Shown piece by piece: positions 1-9,166 of a stretch of DNA of 64,000 nt (its first letter is position 1; each line of letters opens with the position of its first letter). The DNA comes from Acidaminobacter sp. (GTDB lineage Bacteria; Bacillota_A; Clostridia; Peptostreptococcales; Acidaminobacteraceae): contig WXFH01000048.1 of NCBI GenBank assembly GCA_009881125.1, positions 1-64,000 of the forward strand, written 5' to 3'. The notes beneath the pieces are model-generated. The model did not search any database and was not told where the DNA came from. It saw nothing but the letters and a program-made list of their open reading frames with translations. The position numbers and the translations under genes were made by a program.

Positions 1-56
1 CGGGCTGCGCCCTATACAAAGAAAAGTGGTCCCACCCTTCAGCGAGCAAGCTCTCT
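1..56. repeat. 56-bp direct repeat, copy 1
   Basis: This stretch is repeated base for base at 164-219, so the period is 163 bp. It begins with CGGGCTGCGCCC and ends with AGCAAGCTCTCT. In copy 2 the last part forms one arm of the long hairpin behind panD; here the partner arm is missing. It may be a fragment of a dispersed element or a duplication of the panD terminator flank. The window starts inside or at the edge of it, so its true left end is unknown. Confidence 0.85.
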
Positions 57-163
57 TCCATGGGCTGTTCCTCTGTTCTGTATTTTACTGCCTCGCACAA
101 CCGACGTGCACCTCGCTCCGCCCACAGCCACACTCCGTGTGGCCGCAGGCTGCGCTTCGGTAT

Positions 164-219
164 CGGGCTGCGCCCTATACAAAGAAAAGTGGTCCCACCC
201 TTCAGCGAGCAAGCTCTCT
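164..219. repeat. 56-bp direct repeat, copy 2
   Basis: Perfect copy of positions 1-56. Its right part (from about 180) is the distal arm of the hairpin that follows panD. The DNA between the copies (57-163) holds a small CCACAC/GTGTGG hairpin and no convincing gene. Confidence 0.85.
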
Positions 220-242
220 GAAAGATGGAACCACTTTTCTTT
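180..242 (-). terminator. long hairpin terminator of the pantothenate operon
   Basis: Read on the minus strand, 13 bp (AAAGAAAAGTGGT) pair exactly with ACCACTTTTCTTT, and the interior continues as an imperfect stem (TTCAG/CTGAA near the tip). It begins 17 bases after the panD stop and ends in a T-rich arm. This fits a rho-independent terminator, although the T tract lies inside the stem rather than after it. Confidence 0.6.
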
Positions 243-258
243 GTGCACGTCACAAGCT

Positions 259-642
259 TTACATAATCTCTCCATGCGTCTCGTGATCTGTAATTTCGCT
301 GATGGCATTCTTGTCGTTGACGAAGACGACAGAAGGCTTAAAACTCTTCGCCTCTTCCGCGTCGATCCAGCAGTAGGCAATGATGATAACGTTATCGCCT
401 ACGTGGACGTGTCTTGCCGCGGCGCCATTCAAACAAATGACCCCGGAGCCCGCCTCACCCTCAATGACATATGTCTCCAGGCGCGCGCCGTTATTGTTAT
501 TGACAATTTGAACCCGTTCGCCGGGCAAAATCTCGGAAGCCTCAAGCAAAAGCTTATCTATGGTGATACTGCCGACATAATTCAGGTTGGCCTCCGTGAC
601 CGTTGCCCTGTGAATTTTTGCTTTGAACATATTGAGCATCAT
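259..642 (-). CDS. panD: Aspartate 1-decarboxylase
   Basis: Makes beta-alanine from L-aspartate for pantothenate synthesis in the cytosol. The protein has 127 residues, the usual length. The self-cleavage site is visible as YVGSI with Gly24-Ser25; in this family Ser25 becomes the catalytic pyruvoyl group. The preceding IHRATVTEA block is also typical. Using the first of two consecutive ATGs puts the cleavage site at the canonical residue numbers, and GAGGTGA lies just upstream inside the end of panC. It is separated from panC by one base, so it is the last gene of the panG-panB-panC-panD operon and should be translationally coupled to panC. Confidence 0.96.
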   Translation of the reverse strand: MMLNMFKAKIHRATVTEANLNYVGSITIDKLLLEASEILPGERVQIVNNNNGARLETYVIEGEAGSGVICLNGAAARHVHVGDNVIIIAYCWIDAEEAKSFKPSVVFVNDKNAISEITDHETHGEIM

Positions 643-643
643 C

Positions 644-1495
644 TTAATTCACCTCAATCTGAAGGTTGTCAATCAACCTCGGTTTTCCTACCTTGACCGC
701 CAGTGCAATCAGGATTTTCCCGGACAAGACCTCTAGCGGCGCCAAGGTCATAGCATCCACAATCTCGATATAGTCGATCACAGCAGAAGACACAGTCCCT
801 ATGCGATCCGCTATTGCCCTGCGAACAGCCTCAGCACTTCGTTCTCCCGCCCCAATCAAATCCTTGGCCATGAAGAGGCTTTGAGACAGCACCAGCGCGT
901 CCGTCCGTTCAGACTCGGTCAGGTAGACATTTCGGGAGCTGAGCGCAAGTCCATCGGCTTCTCTCACGATTGGGCACGCCACAATTTCAAGATCGAAATT
1001 GAGGTCCAGTCCCATGCGACGGATGACCGCGACTTGCTGGGCATCCTTGATTCCAAAATAAGCGCGATCCGGCGCGACTATATTAAACAATTTGCTGACC
1101 ACCGTCGCGACGCCGCGAAAATGTCCCGGTCTGCTGGCGCCGCAGAGCCTGCCGGTCAATTCGCCCTCCACATCCACGTAGGTGGCATAGCCGGCCGGAT
1201 ACATGTCTTCCGCCTCAGGCGCGAAGATAAAATCCACACCTTCATGGTCCAGCAGCGCCGAATCCCGCTCAAAGTCACGGGGATAGCTGGCCAGATCCTC
1301 ATTAGGTCCAAATTGTGTCGGATTCACAAAAATGCTGACGACAACGATGTCATTATTCCGGCGCGCCTCCCGCACCAGGGACAAATGACCTTCGTGCAGG
1401 TAGCCCATAGTAGGCACCAGCCCTACAGATTTACCTTCTTTTTTCAGCGCTTTCAGCGTTTGCGTCAAGGCGCGGGGGTTTTTAACCACTTCCAT
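644..1495 (-). CDS. panC: Pantothenate synthetase (pantoate-beta-alanine ligase)
   Basis: Joins pantoate and beta-alanine with ATP, through a pantoyl-adenylate, to give pantothenate. The 283-residue protein shows the nucleotide-binding [10 protein letters not shown] motif near residue 28 (HIGH-like), the FVNPTQF segment, the FGIKDAQQ segment and the SSRN (KMSKS-like) loop. A start ten codons further upstream is possible, but GGAGG sits nine bases before the ATG at 1495 and the shorter form matches the family length. It lies about 100 bases behind panB and one base before panD. Confidence 0.96.
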   Translation of the reverse strand: MEVVKNPRALTQTLKALKKEGKSVGLVPTMGYLHEGHLSLVREARRNNDIVVVSIFVNPTQFGPNEDLASYPRDFERDSALLDHEGVDFIFAPEAEDMYPAGYATYVDVEGELTGRLCGASRPGHFRGVATVVSKLFNIVAPDRAYFGIKDAQQVAVIRRMGLDLNFDLEIVACPIVREADGLALSSRNVYLTESERTDALVLSQSLFMAKDLIGAGERSAEAVRRAIADRIGTVSSAVIDYIEIVDAMTLAPLEVLSGKILIALAVKVGKPRLIDNLQIEVN

Positions 1496-1593
1496 GTTGG
1501 CATTCCTCCAATTTACAAGGCCCATCAGACCTGGATTTCAACTTGCTTCAACTTTTGAGAACCGCTGCCATCGGCTAAAAGCCTTTGGCTCTG

Positions 1594-2430
1594 TTAGTAA
1601 AGCTTCTCAAGCACTTCGTCGTCAATGCCGAAGGTGTGCTCCGGCCCCGGAAACGCGCCGCTGTTGATCTCGCGGATATAGGTTTCGGCCGCCGCCTCAA
1701 TCTGCTCGCCGACGCTGGCGAACTGCTTCACAAACTTCGGCGTAAAGGTCTTGAACATCCCGATCATGTCCTGGATGACCAGCACCTGACCGTCGCAGTC
1801 CGGGCCGGCGCCAATGCCAATCGTTGGAATTTCAAGCTTTTCACTGATCACCTTCGCCAGCTTCGCCGGGATGCATTCAAGCACAATTGCGCACGCCCCG
1901 GCTTCCTGTACCGCCAGCGCGTCCTCAATCAGCTTTTTCGCCTGATCCAGGCTCTTGCCCTGGACCTTGAACCCGCCAAAGACGTTCACCGACTGCGGCG
2001 TCAGACCAATATGCGCGACGACCGGAATCTGCGCCCTGACAATAGCCTTGATGGTCTCCGCCATCTCGACGCCGCCCTCGACCTTCACCGCGTCCGTGAG
2101 CGCCTCCCGAACAAAGCGCCCGGCATTCCGGACCGCCTCTTCAATTGTGATGTGATACGAGAGAAACGGCATGTCCGCAATGAGAAAGGCATTTTTCGTC
2201 CCTCTCCGCACGGCCTTGGTGTGATGGATCATGTCCTCCATGGTCACCTGCAGCGTATTTTCATAGCCCAGCATGGTCATGCCCAGGGAGTCCCCGACCA
2301 GCAAGCTGTCTACGCCGGCATCATCCAGCAGTTTGGCCATGCTGTAATCATAGGCCGTCAGCATGGCGATTTTCTCGCCGCGGGCTTTAAACGCTTTGAA
2401 ATCTCGGACTGTAAATTTTTTATCTTTCAT
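1594..2430 (-). CDS. panB: 3-methyl-2-oxobutanoate hydroxymethyltransferase
   Basis: Transfers a hydroxymethyl group from methylene-tetrahydrofolate to 2-ketoisovalerate, giving ketopantoate, the first committed step of pantothenate synthesis. The 278-residue TIM-barrel protein carries family signatures [18 protein letters not shown] with the metal ligand region, and HIGLTPQ. It overlaps the end of the upstream panG-like gene by 11 bases, which supports co-transcription. Its substrate is supplied by the ilv pathway, whose genes are at 48-53 kb of this window. Confidence 0.96.
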   Translation of the reverse strand: MKDKKFTVRDFKAFKARGEKIAMLTAYDYSMAKLLDDAGVDSLLVGDSLGMTMLGYENTLQVTMEDMIHHTKAVRRGTKNAFLIADMPFLSYHITIEEAVRNAGRFVREALTDAVKVEGGVEMAETIKAIVRAQIPVVAHIGLTPQSVNVFGGFKVQGKSLDQAKKLIEDALAVQEAGACAIVLECIPAKLAKVISEKLEIPTIGIGAGPDCDGQVLVIQDMIGMFKTFTPKFVKQFASVGEQIEAAAETYIREINSGAFPGPEHTFGIDDEVLEKLY

Positions 2431-3358
2431 GCTTAGCGTCCTCCTTCGCGAGCAAGGCCTTAAGCTCGGCCGCTGCCCCAGGATCCTTGGTCAGTTTGTA
2501 TCTCATTGCCAGTGAGAGCGTTGCCCCGGAAAGGGACTTATAGAGCGCCGCCGCTTCAGGCAAGGCTCCGCTGTCCAGGTCTTCTAGGGCCTCCAAGGCC
2601 TCCAGCGCCTCCAGATGCTTAGCCACCGTGGCGACATCCCCTCTGGCGACAGGCCCCGTCAGTGCCTTCTCCGCGCCTGAGCGCGCCACATTGTCCACAC
2701 TACCGTACACCAGCGGCATCAGCCCTCGTCTGGCCTCTTCCTCAGAGAATCCAACCTGTTCAAACAGCTGAATCGCCGCATCCAACACCGTCACGACAAA
2801 ATTTGAGGCAAATACCGCCCCGACGTGGTACAGCGCTTTGTTTTCCGCCTCAATCCTTACAAAGCTTATGCCGATGGTCGCCAGCCAACCCTCAAAGCCG
2901 CCTCCCAGCATCATTTCCACTGTAAACAATGTGTCGCCAAAAGCATTTCTGGCCTGCTCAATTTCAGACACCGACTGCAGCGGATGCAGAGACGCCGTTT
3001 CAAAACCGGCAGCCGCAAGCGGTTCAAGGGCCAAGATACTGTGGGCACCGCTCATATGAACGAAGATAGGATGGCGTTGATCCCCAGGATCGGGCCGCGG
3101 GATGTTTTCGGCAAGTTTTGACGCCAGCACCGCTGCCAGGGGCTCTATTTGATCGTCCACCACCGTGAGAAAAATGAGCTCCGAGTTCCGGATTAGTTCT
3201 AATGGATCCTGGAAAGCTTTGCTGCCCGTAAGCGCAGCGGCTTCGCAGGCAGAGTCGTAAGTTCTGCTGACATAGCCTGTGATGGTCTCACCCCGGTCCT
3301 TCAAAAAAAGACCGAAGGACGTTCCAACCTTGCCTGCGCCTATAATTCCGATCCTCAT
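2420..3358 (-). CDS. Rossmann/DUF2520 protein, candidate PanG-type ketopantoate reductase
   Basis: The N-terminus ([16 protein letters not shown]) is a GxGxxG dinucleotide-binding Rossmann fold, and the rest matches the Rossmann-like plus DUF2520 architecture. It is the first gene of an operon with panB, panC and panD, yet no panE is present. From memory, members of this family were described as an alternative ketopantoate reductase (PanG) in Francisella and predicted in clostridia, so a role in reducing ketopantoate to pantoate is likely but inferred. Start: an ATG at 3370 sits too close to AAAGG; the ATG at 3358 has it about 11 bases upstream. Odd point: a small internal repeat gives [12 protein letters not shown] near residues 252-263. 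Confidence 0.8.
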   Translation of the reverse strand: MRIGIIGAGKVGTSFGLFLKDRGETITGYVSRTYDSACEAAALTGSKAFQDPLELIRNSELIFLTVVDDQIEPLAAVLASKLAENIPRPDPGDQRHPIFVHMSGAHSILALEPLAAAGFETASLHPLQSVSEIEQARNAFGDTLFTVEMMLGGGFEGWLATIGISFVRIEAENKALYHVGAVFASNFVVTVLDAAIQLFEQVGFSEEEARRGLMPLVYGSVDNVARSGAEKALTGPVARGDVATVAKHLEALEALEALEDLDSGALPEAAALYKSLSGATLSLAMRYKLTKDPGAAAELKALLAKEDAKHER

Positions 3359-3398
3359 GAGGACTCTCATCCTTTCTTAAAGTCGAAACTGGGGGTCG

Positions 3399-3421
3399 AT
3401 AGGCCAAAAGCCGCTGACACC
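3399..3421 (-). repeat. dispersed GGTGTCAGCGGC element
   Basis: On the minus strand this reads GGTGTCAGCGGC followed by TTTTGGCCTAT. The same words, with one or two changes, open the 17-bp tandem array at 31661-31735. It lies in the untranslated leader between the putative operon promoter (3620-3647) and the panG-like gene. Confidence 0.65.
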
Positions 3422-3619
3422 GAGTTTTTTCTTTGAATCATTCTTACCCAAAAACACAAAAATGACCCGCCCCAGAACAGGACGAGCCGCACGCCAAAAA
3501 AGGCGATTGAATCACGATGTCTGTCTCTGGCCGCGCTGGCTCTGAGCAGTTTTGAGGTCTTTCCGGCATTTCTGGTCATTCACAAAGGGTATGGCGCACG
3601 AGGGCTGCCATCCAAGGAA

Positions 3620-3647
3620 ATTTTATCACAGAAATTTCGAATGTAAA
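3620..3647 (-). promoter_or_regulatory. putative sigma-A promoter of the pan operon
   Basis: Minus strand shows TTTACA, a 16-base spacer and TAAAAT, each box matching five of six consensus bases. It lies between the convergently ordered end of the MFS gene and the panG-like gene, giving a leader of roughly 250 bases. The rest of 3359-3704 holds the dispersed element above and no gene I can support. Confidence 0.5.
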
Positions 3648-3704
3648 GTTTTTTCTAAGTCGACGTTTACCTCTTAAACGACTGCTGCAAGGACAACTTT
3701 CGAC

Positions 3705-4916
3705 TTAAAGCGCGTTTCTTCTGTTCTTCTCAGGGCTGAACCACACGTAAAACCCTATCATGAGCAACGCTGACAGCAGTGCCATACCTGCACCAAAATA
3801 AAACGGCGCCTGATTGTCCACGCGGTCATAGAGAAGACCCGCGATCAGACTGGCCGGCAGCAGCGTGATCCCAACCAGACTGTTGTAAAGTCCCAGACCA
3901 GTCCCGCGTACGTCTTGTCTGACAAGATCTGAGACCAGCGCCTTTTGTGTCCCATCCGTTAAGGCGCTATACAGTCCATAGAGCGCAAAAAGCATTACGA
4001 CCGAAGGAAGTTTGACCACCTGGCCAAATCCAAAATAAATCCCCGCATAAAGCAAATAACCGGCAATAATCAAACGCTCTCTGCCGATCCGGTCTGAGAG
4101 CATCCCGGCCGGTACCGAAAAGAGCACCGATACGCTGTTAAAGACGAGATAGAGCATTGGGATCCACGCCGCCCGCACACCCAGATCGCCCGCTTTGACG
4201 AGAAGCAGAGCATCCGTTGAATTTCCAAGAGTGAATAGGAACACAATTCCCAAAAACGCGTAATAGCGACCCGAAAAATCCCGAAGTTGGATCTTTCCAA
4301 GCTTTTGTGCTTCTGTATGCCTTCTCTCCTTGACGAAAGCAAGAATGGAGACAACGCCGAAAGCCGCTGGAATTCCAGCGAATATGAAGACTTTACGATA
4401 ATCCCCTGGAAACAGAAGCAGCACCCCTGCCGCAAGAAGCGGACCAAGGATCGCGCCGCTGTTGTCCATGGCTTTGTGAAAGCCGAAGCCCTTTCCCCTC
4501 CCGCCTTCTTCTGTTGAGGCTGCGATCAGACTATCTCTCGGGGCAGTGCGAATGCCCTTGCCAACACGTTCGGCAAAGCGGATGCCAAGCACTTGAACAG
4601 GTGAGGCTGCAAAGGCGAAAAGCGGGGATAAGATCGCAGTCAGCAAATAACCCACAAACATAAAGGGTTTGTTTTTTCTGATTTTGTCACTCCACCAGCC
4701 TGACAGCGCTTTCAGGACAGACGCAGTGCTCTCTGCGATCCCTTCAATAAGCGACAATTCGGTTTTGGTGGCGCCCAAGGACAGCAAGAACAGTGGCATG
4801 ACCGCATAGATCATCTTGGTTGTCGTATCCGTAAGAAAGCTGGTGAGTCCAATAAAAAAGATGTTTCTTTCAAGACCAAAGATGCGCTTTTGCTTCGGTG
4901 AGGGATTGGGAACCAT
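3705..4916 (-). CDS. MFS permease (drug/metabolite efflux type)
   Basis: Predicted 403-residue inner membrane transporter with about twelve hydrophobic segments. The loop after the second segment has the major facilitator signature GWWSDKIRKNKP, and a second copy of the type GMLSDRIGRER follows in the C-terminal half. The RVGKGIRTAPRDSLIA motif after segment four marks a common subfamily of uncharacterised efflux MFS proteins. The substrate is unknown. It stands alone: the pan operon follows in the same direction behind its own promoter and the exporter genes upstream are divergent. The ATG at 4916 has an AAAGGCGG site about eight bases upstream. Confidence 0.85.
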   Translation of the reverse strand: MVPNPSPKQKRIFGLERNIFFIGLTSFLTDTTTKMIYAVMPLFLLSLGATKTELSLIEGIAESTASVLKALSGWWSDKIRKNKPFMFVGYLLTAILSPLFAFAASPVQVLGIRFAERVGKGIRTAPRDSLIAASTEEGGRGKGFGFHKAMDNSGAILGPLLAAGVLLLFPGDYRKVFIFAGIPAAFGVVSILAFVKERRHTEAQKLGKIQLRDFSGRYYAFLGIVFLFTLGNSTDALLLVKAGDLGVRAAWIPMLYLVFNSVSVLFSVPAGMLSDRIGRERLIIAGYLLYAGIYFGFGQVVKLPSVVMLFALYGLYSALTDGTQKALVSDLVRQDVRGTGLGLYNSLVGITLLPASLIAGLLYDRVDNQAPFYFGAGMALLSALLMIGFYVWFSPEKNRRNAL

Positions 4917-4962
4917 CGGCCAAACCGCCTTTCTTGAAATGACTTGTGCTGTTAACTGACTA

Positions 4963-4992
4963 TTGCATCCGCTAAACCAATCATGACATAAT
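4963..4992 (+). promoter_or_regulatory. possible promoter for the ThrE pair
   Basis: TTGCAT, 18-base spacer, CATAAT on the plus strand, in the gap between the divergent MFS gene and the exporter genes. The match is moderate and would leave a leader of about 185 bases. Confidence 0.35.
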
Positions 4993-5183
4993 GGGGTTAA
5001 CGCAGTGGTGTTTGGAGTCTGCCATGCGGGCCTTCCGGATGTCGATCTGATGACTACAGTTTATCACACTTCGAACCCTGGTACATACTGGCGCAGCGCC
5101 TCAAACAAAGCAGTTCAGAAGTTTCAAAAGAGGCGGCGCTAAAACACGAACATATTAAAAAATTTTCTGAGGAGGTGCCCGCT

Positions 5184-5975
5184 TTGGAACGTTATGAAAT
5201 TAATGAGTTGCTTCTTTTTGCTTCTCTGGCGGGTCGAGTCCTGCTTGAGAACGGCGCGGAGACCTACCGGGCTGAAAGTACCGTTGAACATATTCTCAGC
5301 TCTCGGGGGGTCAGCAATGTACAGGCATTCGTGATTCCTACGGCCATCTTTTTATCGATCGAATATGAGAATGAGCTTTATAGCCACATAGAAAGAAATA
5401 AGCGCATCGGGATTGACTTGATGAGAATCACCAGGGTGAATGAGTTAAGCCGGGAGTTCTCAGCCAGCGACATGACAGTTGCCGAGGCTAAGATCAAGCT
5501 GAACGACATTAAAAAATCCTCACAGTATAATTTGTGGACCAGACTTTTGTTCGCTGGAGTAGGCAGCAGCTTCTTCACTCTGATGTATAATGGCGGGCTG
5601 ATCGAGTTTGGAGGCGCTATGATCGCTTCTGTCATCACAACCGCGGTCACGGAGTTCCTTTTCGCCCTCGACGCGAGCCTGTTTATGCGCAATATCTTCG
5701 GCGGCGTAGTTGCAGCGGCCGCGTCTATAGCGTTTTCGGTGTTATGCGTCCTTCTGGGGATTCAGGTGGATATGAACATCATAATCATTGGCGCCATCAT
5801 GACCATGGTTCCGGGTGTCGCCATCACGAACGCCGTCAGAGATTCCATTTCCGGTGACTACGTTTCAGGGATGTCGCGAACCTCCGAGGCCATTGTCATT
5901 TCGGTCGCTCTGGTCCTGGGTGTCGCCGTCACGCTGAACGCAGCGAGATTACTGCTTGGGGGGTTGATGCCATGA
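5184..5975 (+). CDS. ThrE-family threonine/serine exporter, N-terminal subunit (DUF1212)
   Basis: A 263-residue membrane protein. Residues 1-125 form a soluble domain typical of the DUF1212/ThrE N-terminal family (GRVLLENGAETYRAE, then IPTAIFLSI), followed by about five hydrophobic helices. In Corynebacterium ThrE both halves are one polypeptide; in clostridia the exporter is often split, as here. A GTG at 5175 overlaps the ribosome site GGAGG itself, so the TTG at 5184, eight bases downstream, is the likely start. The stop overlaps the start of the second subunit (ATGA), which implies a 1:1 complex. Substrate is inferred from the family only. Confidence 0.88.
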   Translation: MERYEINELLLFASLAGRVLLENGAETYRAESTVEHILSSRGVSNVQAFVIPTAIFLSIEYENELYSHIERNKRIGIDLMRITRVNELSREFSASDMTVAEAKIKLNDIKKSSQYNLWTRLLFAGVGSSFFTLMYNGGLIEFGGAMIASVITTAVTEFLFALDASLFMRNIFGGVVAAAASIAFSVLCVLLGIQVDMNIIIIGAIMTMVPGVAITNAVRDSISGDYVSGMSRTSEAIVISVALVLGVAVTLNAARLLLGGLMP

Positions 5976-6418
5976 CACTGTTCACCAGCGGTTTGACTTC
6001 CTTCCTGGCCACCTTGGGCTTCGCGGTCATCTTCAACATTCCGAGGCGGCATCTCATCACAGCCAGCTTAAACGGGGCGCTGGGCTGGATGCTTTATACG
6101 CTCATCATGCAGCTCGGCGGCACCACCATTATCGCAAACTTTGCGGGCGCAGTCACTGTTGGTCTGATTGGTGAACTCCTCGCAAACCATTTCCGGAAAC
6201 CCGCCACCATCTTCATCATTCCGGGCATCATCCCTTTCGTGCCCGGGTATGGGATTTTCTACACTATGGAGTCGATCATGCTGCAGAATTTCACTGAAGC
6301 AGTTTCCAAAGGCTCAGAGTCGTTCATGATTGCGGTCGCTATCGCCAGTGGGCTCATTGTCTCCTCCACATTGGGTAAATATGTCAGAACTTATGCACGC
6401 CGGAGAAAAACATCATGA
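5972..6418 (+). CDS. ThrE-family exporter, C-terminal subunit (DUF3815)
   Basis: A 148-residue protein with about four transmembrane helices, matching the DUF3815/ThrE second half. The motif FIIPGIIPFVPGYGIFYTM near residues 79-97 is characteristic of this domain. It overlaps the upstream subunit by four bases and ends just before a clear terminator, so the two genes form a complete bicistronic unit. Probably exports threonine, serine or small peptides across the membrane, by family inference. Confidence 0.88.
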   Translation: MTLFTSGLTSFLATLGFAVIFNIPRRHLITASLNGALGWMLYTLIMQLGGTTIIANFAGAVTVGLIGELLANHFRKPATIFIIPGIIPFVPGYGIFYTMESIMLQNFTEAVSKGSESFMIAVAIASGLIVSSTLGKYVRTYARRRKTS

Positions 6419-6444
6419 AGCTCCAGAAAAATGTGGCCGGATCA

Positions 6445-6489
6445 CCCGTGGAAACCTTGATCATTAAAGGTTCCCACGGGTTTTATTTT
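6445..6489 (+). terminator. rho-independent terminator after the ThrE pair
   Basis: Fourteen-base arms (CCCGTGGAAACCTT and AAGGTTCCCACGGG, one mismatch) around an eight-base loop, followed by TTTTATTTT. It ends the exporter transcript 26 bases after the stop. Confidence 0.88.
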
Positions 6490-6625
6490 CCGATTTGTTA
6501 CCAGATACTAATATCTATCATTGACTTTTAGCGACTTTTATCCTATATTTAGAGTTGGAAACTGAAATCGTCTACATGTAGGGTCGGCAACCGCTGGTCC
6601 TTTTTTTATAAGGAGTGTGATTGTA

Positions 6626-7702
6626 TTGAATCTGCCAACCCTGAAAATTGGGGATCTCGAAGCACGCCTGCCTGTAATTCAGGGCGGTATGGGCATTGGC
6701 GTTTCCATGTCCAGACTGGCGGCTGCCGTCGCGAACGCAGGAGGCGTCGGTGTTATTTCCGGTGCGCAGCCCGGGTTCAAAGAGCCTGATTTTTGGACTA
6801 ACCCTTTGGAAGCTAACCTAAGAGGGATTCGCAACGAAATCAGAAAAGCAAGAGAACTGAGCCCACACGGGATCATCGGCATCAACTTCCTAACAGCAAC
6901 ACGAGAGTATACAGATTTTGTAAAGGAAGCCGTCAAAGAAGGCATTGATCTCGTTATTTCCGGCGCGGGCCTGCCTAAGAACCTCCCTGAGTTTGTTCAG
7001 GGCACAAAAACCAAGTTTGCGCCCATTGTCTCCTCCGGCAAAGCCGCAGAGACGCTGCTCAAACTTTGGGACAGACGCTATCAGGTCGTTCCGGACGCCA
7101 TCATCGTGGAAGGCCCTCTCGCAGGCGGTCACCTCGGCTTCTCCCGGGAAGAACTGGAAGGCACTGCCAAAGACCTCTACACTCTAGTTGATGAAGTATT
7201 GGCAGCCGTTAAATCCTTTGCGGACCGTTATCAAAAACCAATTCCGGTCATCGCCGCAGGCGGCATTTTCAGTGGCGCCGACATTAAAAAGGCCTTGGAT
7301 ATTGGCGCTGCCGGCGTTCAGATTTCCACGCGATTCGTCGCCACGGAAGAATGTGACGCAGACGACGCCTTCAAGCAGATGTACTTGGACGCTACGGAAG
7401 AAGACGTGGTCATTATTCAGAGCCCCGTAGGACTCCCCGGCCGCGCGATCCGCAACGACATGACACGCAGCCTTGAAGCCGGACGCATTCCTGTCACAGC
7501 CTGCACCCGCTGCCTCAGTCACTGCGATCCCGGCACTACGCCATTCTGCATCACCAAAAAACTGATTGAAGCCGTCACAGGCGAAGTCGATAAAGGGCTG
7601 GTCTTCGCAGGACACAACGCCTTCATGCTGGATAAGATCTCGACGGTTCAGACCGTCATGGATGAGCTCGTCTCAGAGTATGAAGAGGCTTGTCAGGTAT
7701 AG
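6626..7702 (+). CDS. Nitronate monooxygenase-like NAD(P)H-dependent flavin oxidoreductase
   Basis: A 358-residue FMN-binding TIM barrel of the nitronate monooxygenase/FabK-like family. Visible hallmarks are PVIQGGMGIGVS at the N-terminus, GINFLTATREY, the GPLAGGH catalytic histidine region, IAAGGIFSG and AAGVQISTRF for phosphate binding of FMN. A cysteine-rich stretch CTRCLSHCDPGTTPFC near the C-terminus is common in the clostridial branch and may hold a metal or disulfide. It may be a housekeeping detoxifying enzyme or, less likely, an enoyl-ACP reductase FabK, but no fab genes adjoin. A GTG at 6617 is only one base from AGGAG; the TTG at 6626 has proper spacing. Confidence 0.88.
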   Translation: MNLPTLKIGDLEARLPVIQGGMGIGVSMSRLAAAVANAGGVGVISGAQPGFKEPDFWTNPLEANLRGIRNEIRKARELSPHGIIGINFLTATREYTDFVKEAVKEGIDLVISGAGLPKNLPEFVQGTKTKFAPIVSSGKAAETLLKLWDRRYQVVPDAIIVEGPLAGGHLGFSREELEGTAKDLYTLVDEVLAAVKSFADRYQKPIPVIAAGGIFSGADIKKALDIGAAGVQISTRFVATEECDADDAFKQMYLDATEEDVVIIQSPVGLPGRAIRNDMTRSLEAGRIPVTACTRCLSHCDPGTTPFCITKKLIEAVTGEVDKGLVFAGHNAFMLDKISTVQTVMDELVSEYEEACQV

Positions 7703-7745
7703 CACCCAGTGTCAAACAACAGATAATCCAAACCTCTATGCTAGC

Positions 7746-7791
7746 AAAGAGAAGGAGAAATGGTTCACAATACCATTTTCCTTCTCTTTTT
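7746..7791 (+). terminator. terminator after the flavin oxidoreductase
   Basis: Arms AGAGAAGGAGAAATGGT and ACCATTTTCCTTCTCT (one bulged base), then a run of six T. It belongs to the plus-strand gene ending at 7702. The stretch 7703-7998 otherwise holds only this and the next hairpin; no gene is apparent. Confidence 0.88.
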
Positions 7792-7913
7792 TCATTCGTT
7801 TTCCGGTGTGATGGTTGAGATAAAACAGCCTGACCTCGTTGGCACCGGCGTCATCTGGGCGTTATACAACTTCCTCGCCCGAAACATCGCCAGAAATTCA
7901 CTTTCAGCAACAC

Positions 7914-7962
7914 AAAAGCGTTCTCTTCCCGGCCAACACACCCGCCGAAAAGAGAACGCTTT
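7914..7962 (-). terminator. terminator of the carboxynorspermidine operon
   Basis: Stem AAAGCGTTCTCTT paired with AAGAGAACGCTTT around a loop of about 21 bases. On the minus strand it comes 37 bases after the decarboxylase stop and ends in a TTTTG tract. It may act in both directions with the hairpin at 7746-7791. Confidence 0.75.
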
Positions 7963-7998
7963 ATTTATTGATTTAATTCTTTCCAGCCGCTCGGGCTT

Positions 7999-9138
7999 CT
8001 AAAGTCGTGATACGTAGTCCTCGAACCCAAAGGTCCTGTGAACCCTGATCCCGTCAGTCTCATTGTAAGACGCAATGGACGGCAGGTTGACGCCATTAAA
8101 CGTGTTGTTCTTGACCATGGTGTAATGCGCCATGTCCATAAAGACCAGCCTGTCTCCAGGTTTCAGCGGCGCATCAAAAGAATAATCCCCAATCACGTCG
8201 CCGGACAGGCAGGTATTGCCGCCCAAACGGTACGTGAAAGGCTTCTCCCCCGGTTTACCCGCGCCAATGATATTCGGGCGATACGGCATCTCAAGAACAT
8301 CCGGCATATGGCACGCTGCCGAAGCATCGAGAATGGCCAAATCCATACCGTTCTTGGTGACGTCCAGCACCGTGGAGACCAGATAGCCCGTATTGAGGGC
8401 AATGGCCTCTCCAGGCTCAAGATAAATCTTGAGGTTGTATTTGTTTTTCATAAACAGGATAGACTCCACCAGGGACTCAATGTCGTAGTCCTCGCGGGTG
8501 ATGTGATGTCCCCCGCCAAAATTGAGCCATTTCATCTGAGACAGGTAAGGCCCGAATTTCTCATCCACTACCGGAATGGTTCTGGCTAGGGCGTCCGAAT
8601 TCTGTTCGCATAGCGTATGGAAATGGAGCCCGTCAATCCCTTCCAGCATCTCCGGATGGAAATTGTCAAGGGTGATGCCCATGCGGGAGTTTGGCGCGCA
8701 CGGATTGTAAAGCTCTACTTCAATTTCAGAGTACTCCGGGTTGACGCGAAGACCACATTCAATCTTCTTGCCAGGGTAGGCTTTCACCCTGTCCCGGTAT
8801 TTCTCCCATTGAACGAAGGAGTTGAAGACCAGATGGTCGCAATACCCCATCAGTTCTTCGAATTCATGTTCAATGAAAGCCGGCGCATAAGCGTGGACTT
8901 CCTTGCCCATGTACTCATGGCCAAGGCGCGCTTCATGAAGCGAGCTGGCTGTGATCCCTGCCAGGTATTCCCCGACAACGGGCAGCACGGACGCCATGGA
9001 GAAGCCTTTCAGCGCCAGAAGAATTGAAGCGCCAGTGCGCTTTTGCACTGAATCCAGAATCTCCAGATTTCTTCTGAGAAGCCGCTCATCCACCACGTAA
9101 CACGGACTTGGAACGCTGTTAAAATCAATATTTTTCAA
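7999..9138 (-). CDS. nspC: Carboxynorspermidine/carboxyspermidine decarboxylase
   Basis: PLP-dependent, alanine-racemase-fold decarboxylase that makes norspermidine or spermidine from the carboxylated precursor. The PLP lysine lies in LLALKGFSM near residue 43; LNFGGGHH, YLEPGEA and the dimer-interface cysteine region DASAACHMPD are all present. The open frame extends to 9198, but GAGGTG lies six bases before a TTG at 9138, and a 379-residue product matches the family. It follows the carboxynorspermidine synthase gene by 28 bases. Together they form the S-adenosylmethionine-independent route to triamines that uses aspartate semialdehyde. Confidence 0.93.
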   Translation of the reverse strand: MKNIDFNSVPSPCYVVDERLLRRNLEILDSVQKRTGASILLALKGFSMASVLPVVGEYLAGITASSLHEARLGHEYMGKEVHAYAPAFIEHEFEELMGYCDHLVFNSFVQWEKYRDRVKAYPGKKIECGLRVNPEYSEIEVELYNPCAPNSRMGITLDNFHPEMLEGIDGLHFHTLCEQNSDALARTIPVVDEKFGPYLSQMKWLNFGGGHHITREDYDIESLVESILFMKNKYNLKIYLEPGEAIALNTGYLVSTVLDVTKNGMDLAILDASAACHMPDVLEMPYRPNIIGAGKPGEKPFTYRLGGNTCLSGDVIGDYSFDAPLKPGDRLVFMDMAHYTMVKNNTFNGVNLPSIASYNETDGIRVHRTFGFEDYVSRL

Positions 9139-9166
9139 TCTCTGCACCTCTGTCAGTCTGTCAAGA

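Noticed and set aside
26..286. Frames on both strands at the left edge (26-286, 39-380, 106-696)
   Set aside because: They cross the direct repeats and hairpin or run antisense to panD, with no domain and no ribosome site.
3367..3579. Minus-strand 70-codon frame upstream of the panG-like gene
   Set aside because: It runs through the dispersed repeat and leader, has no good ribosome site and no recognisable domain.
7800..7910. Short plus-strand coding trace between two terminators (GVIWALYNFLARNIA)
   Set aside because: Too short, no start site, and enclosed by transcript ends; not enough to call a remnant.
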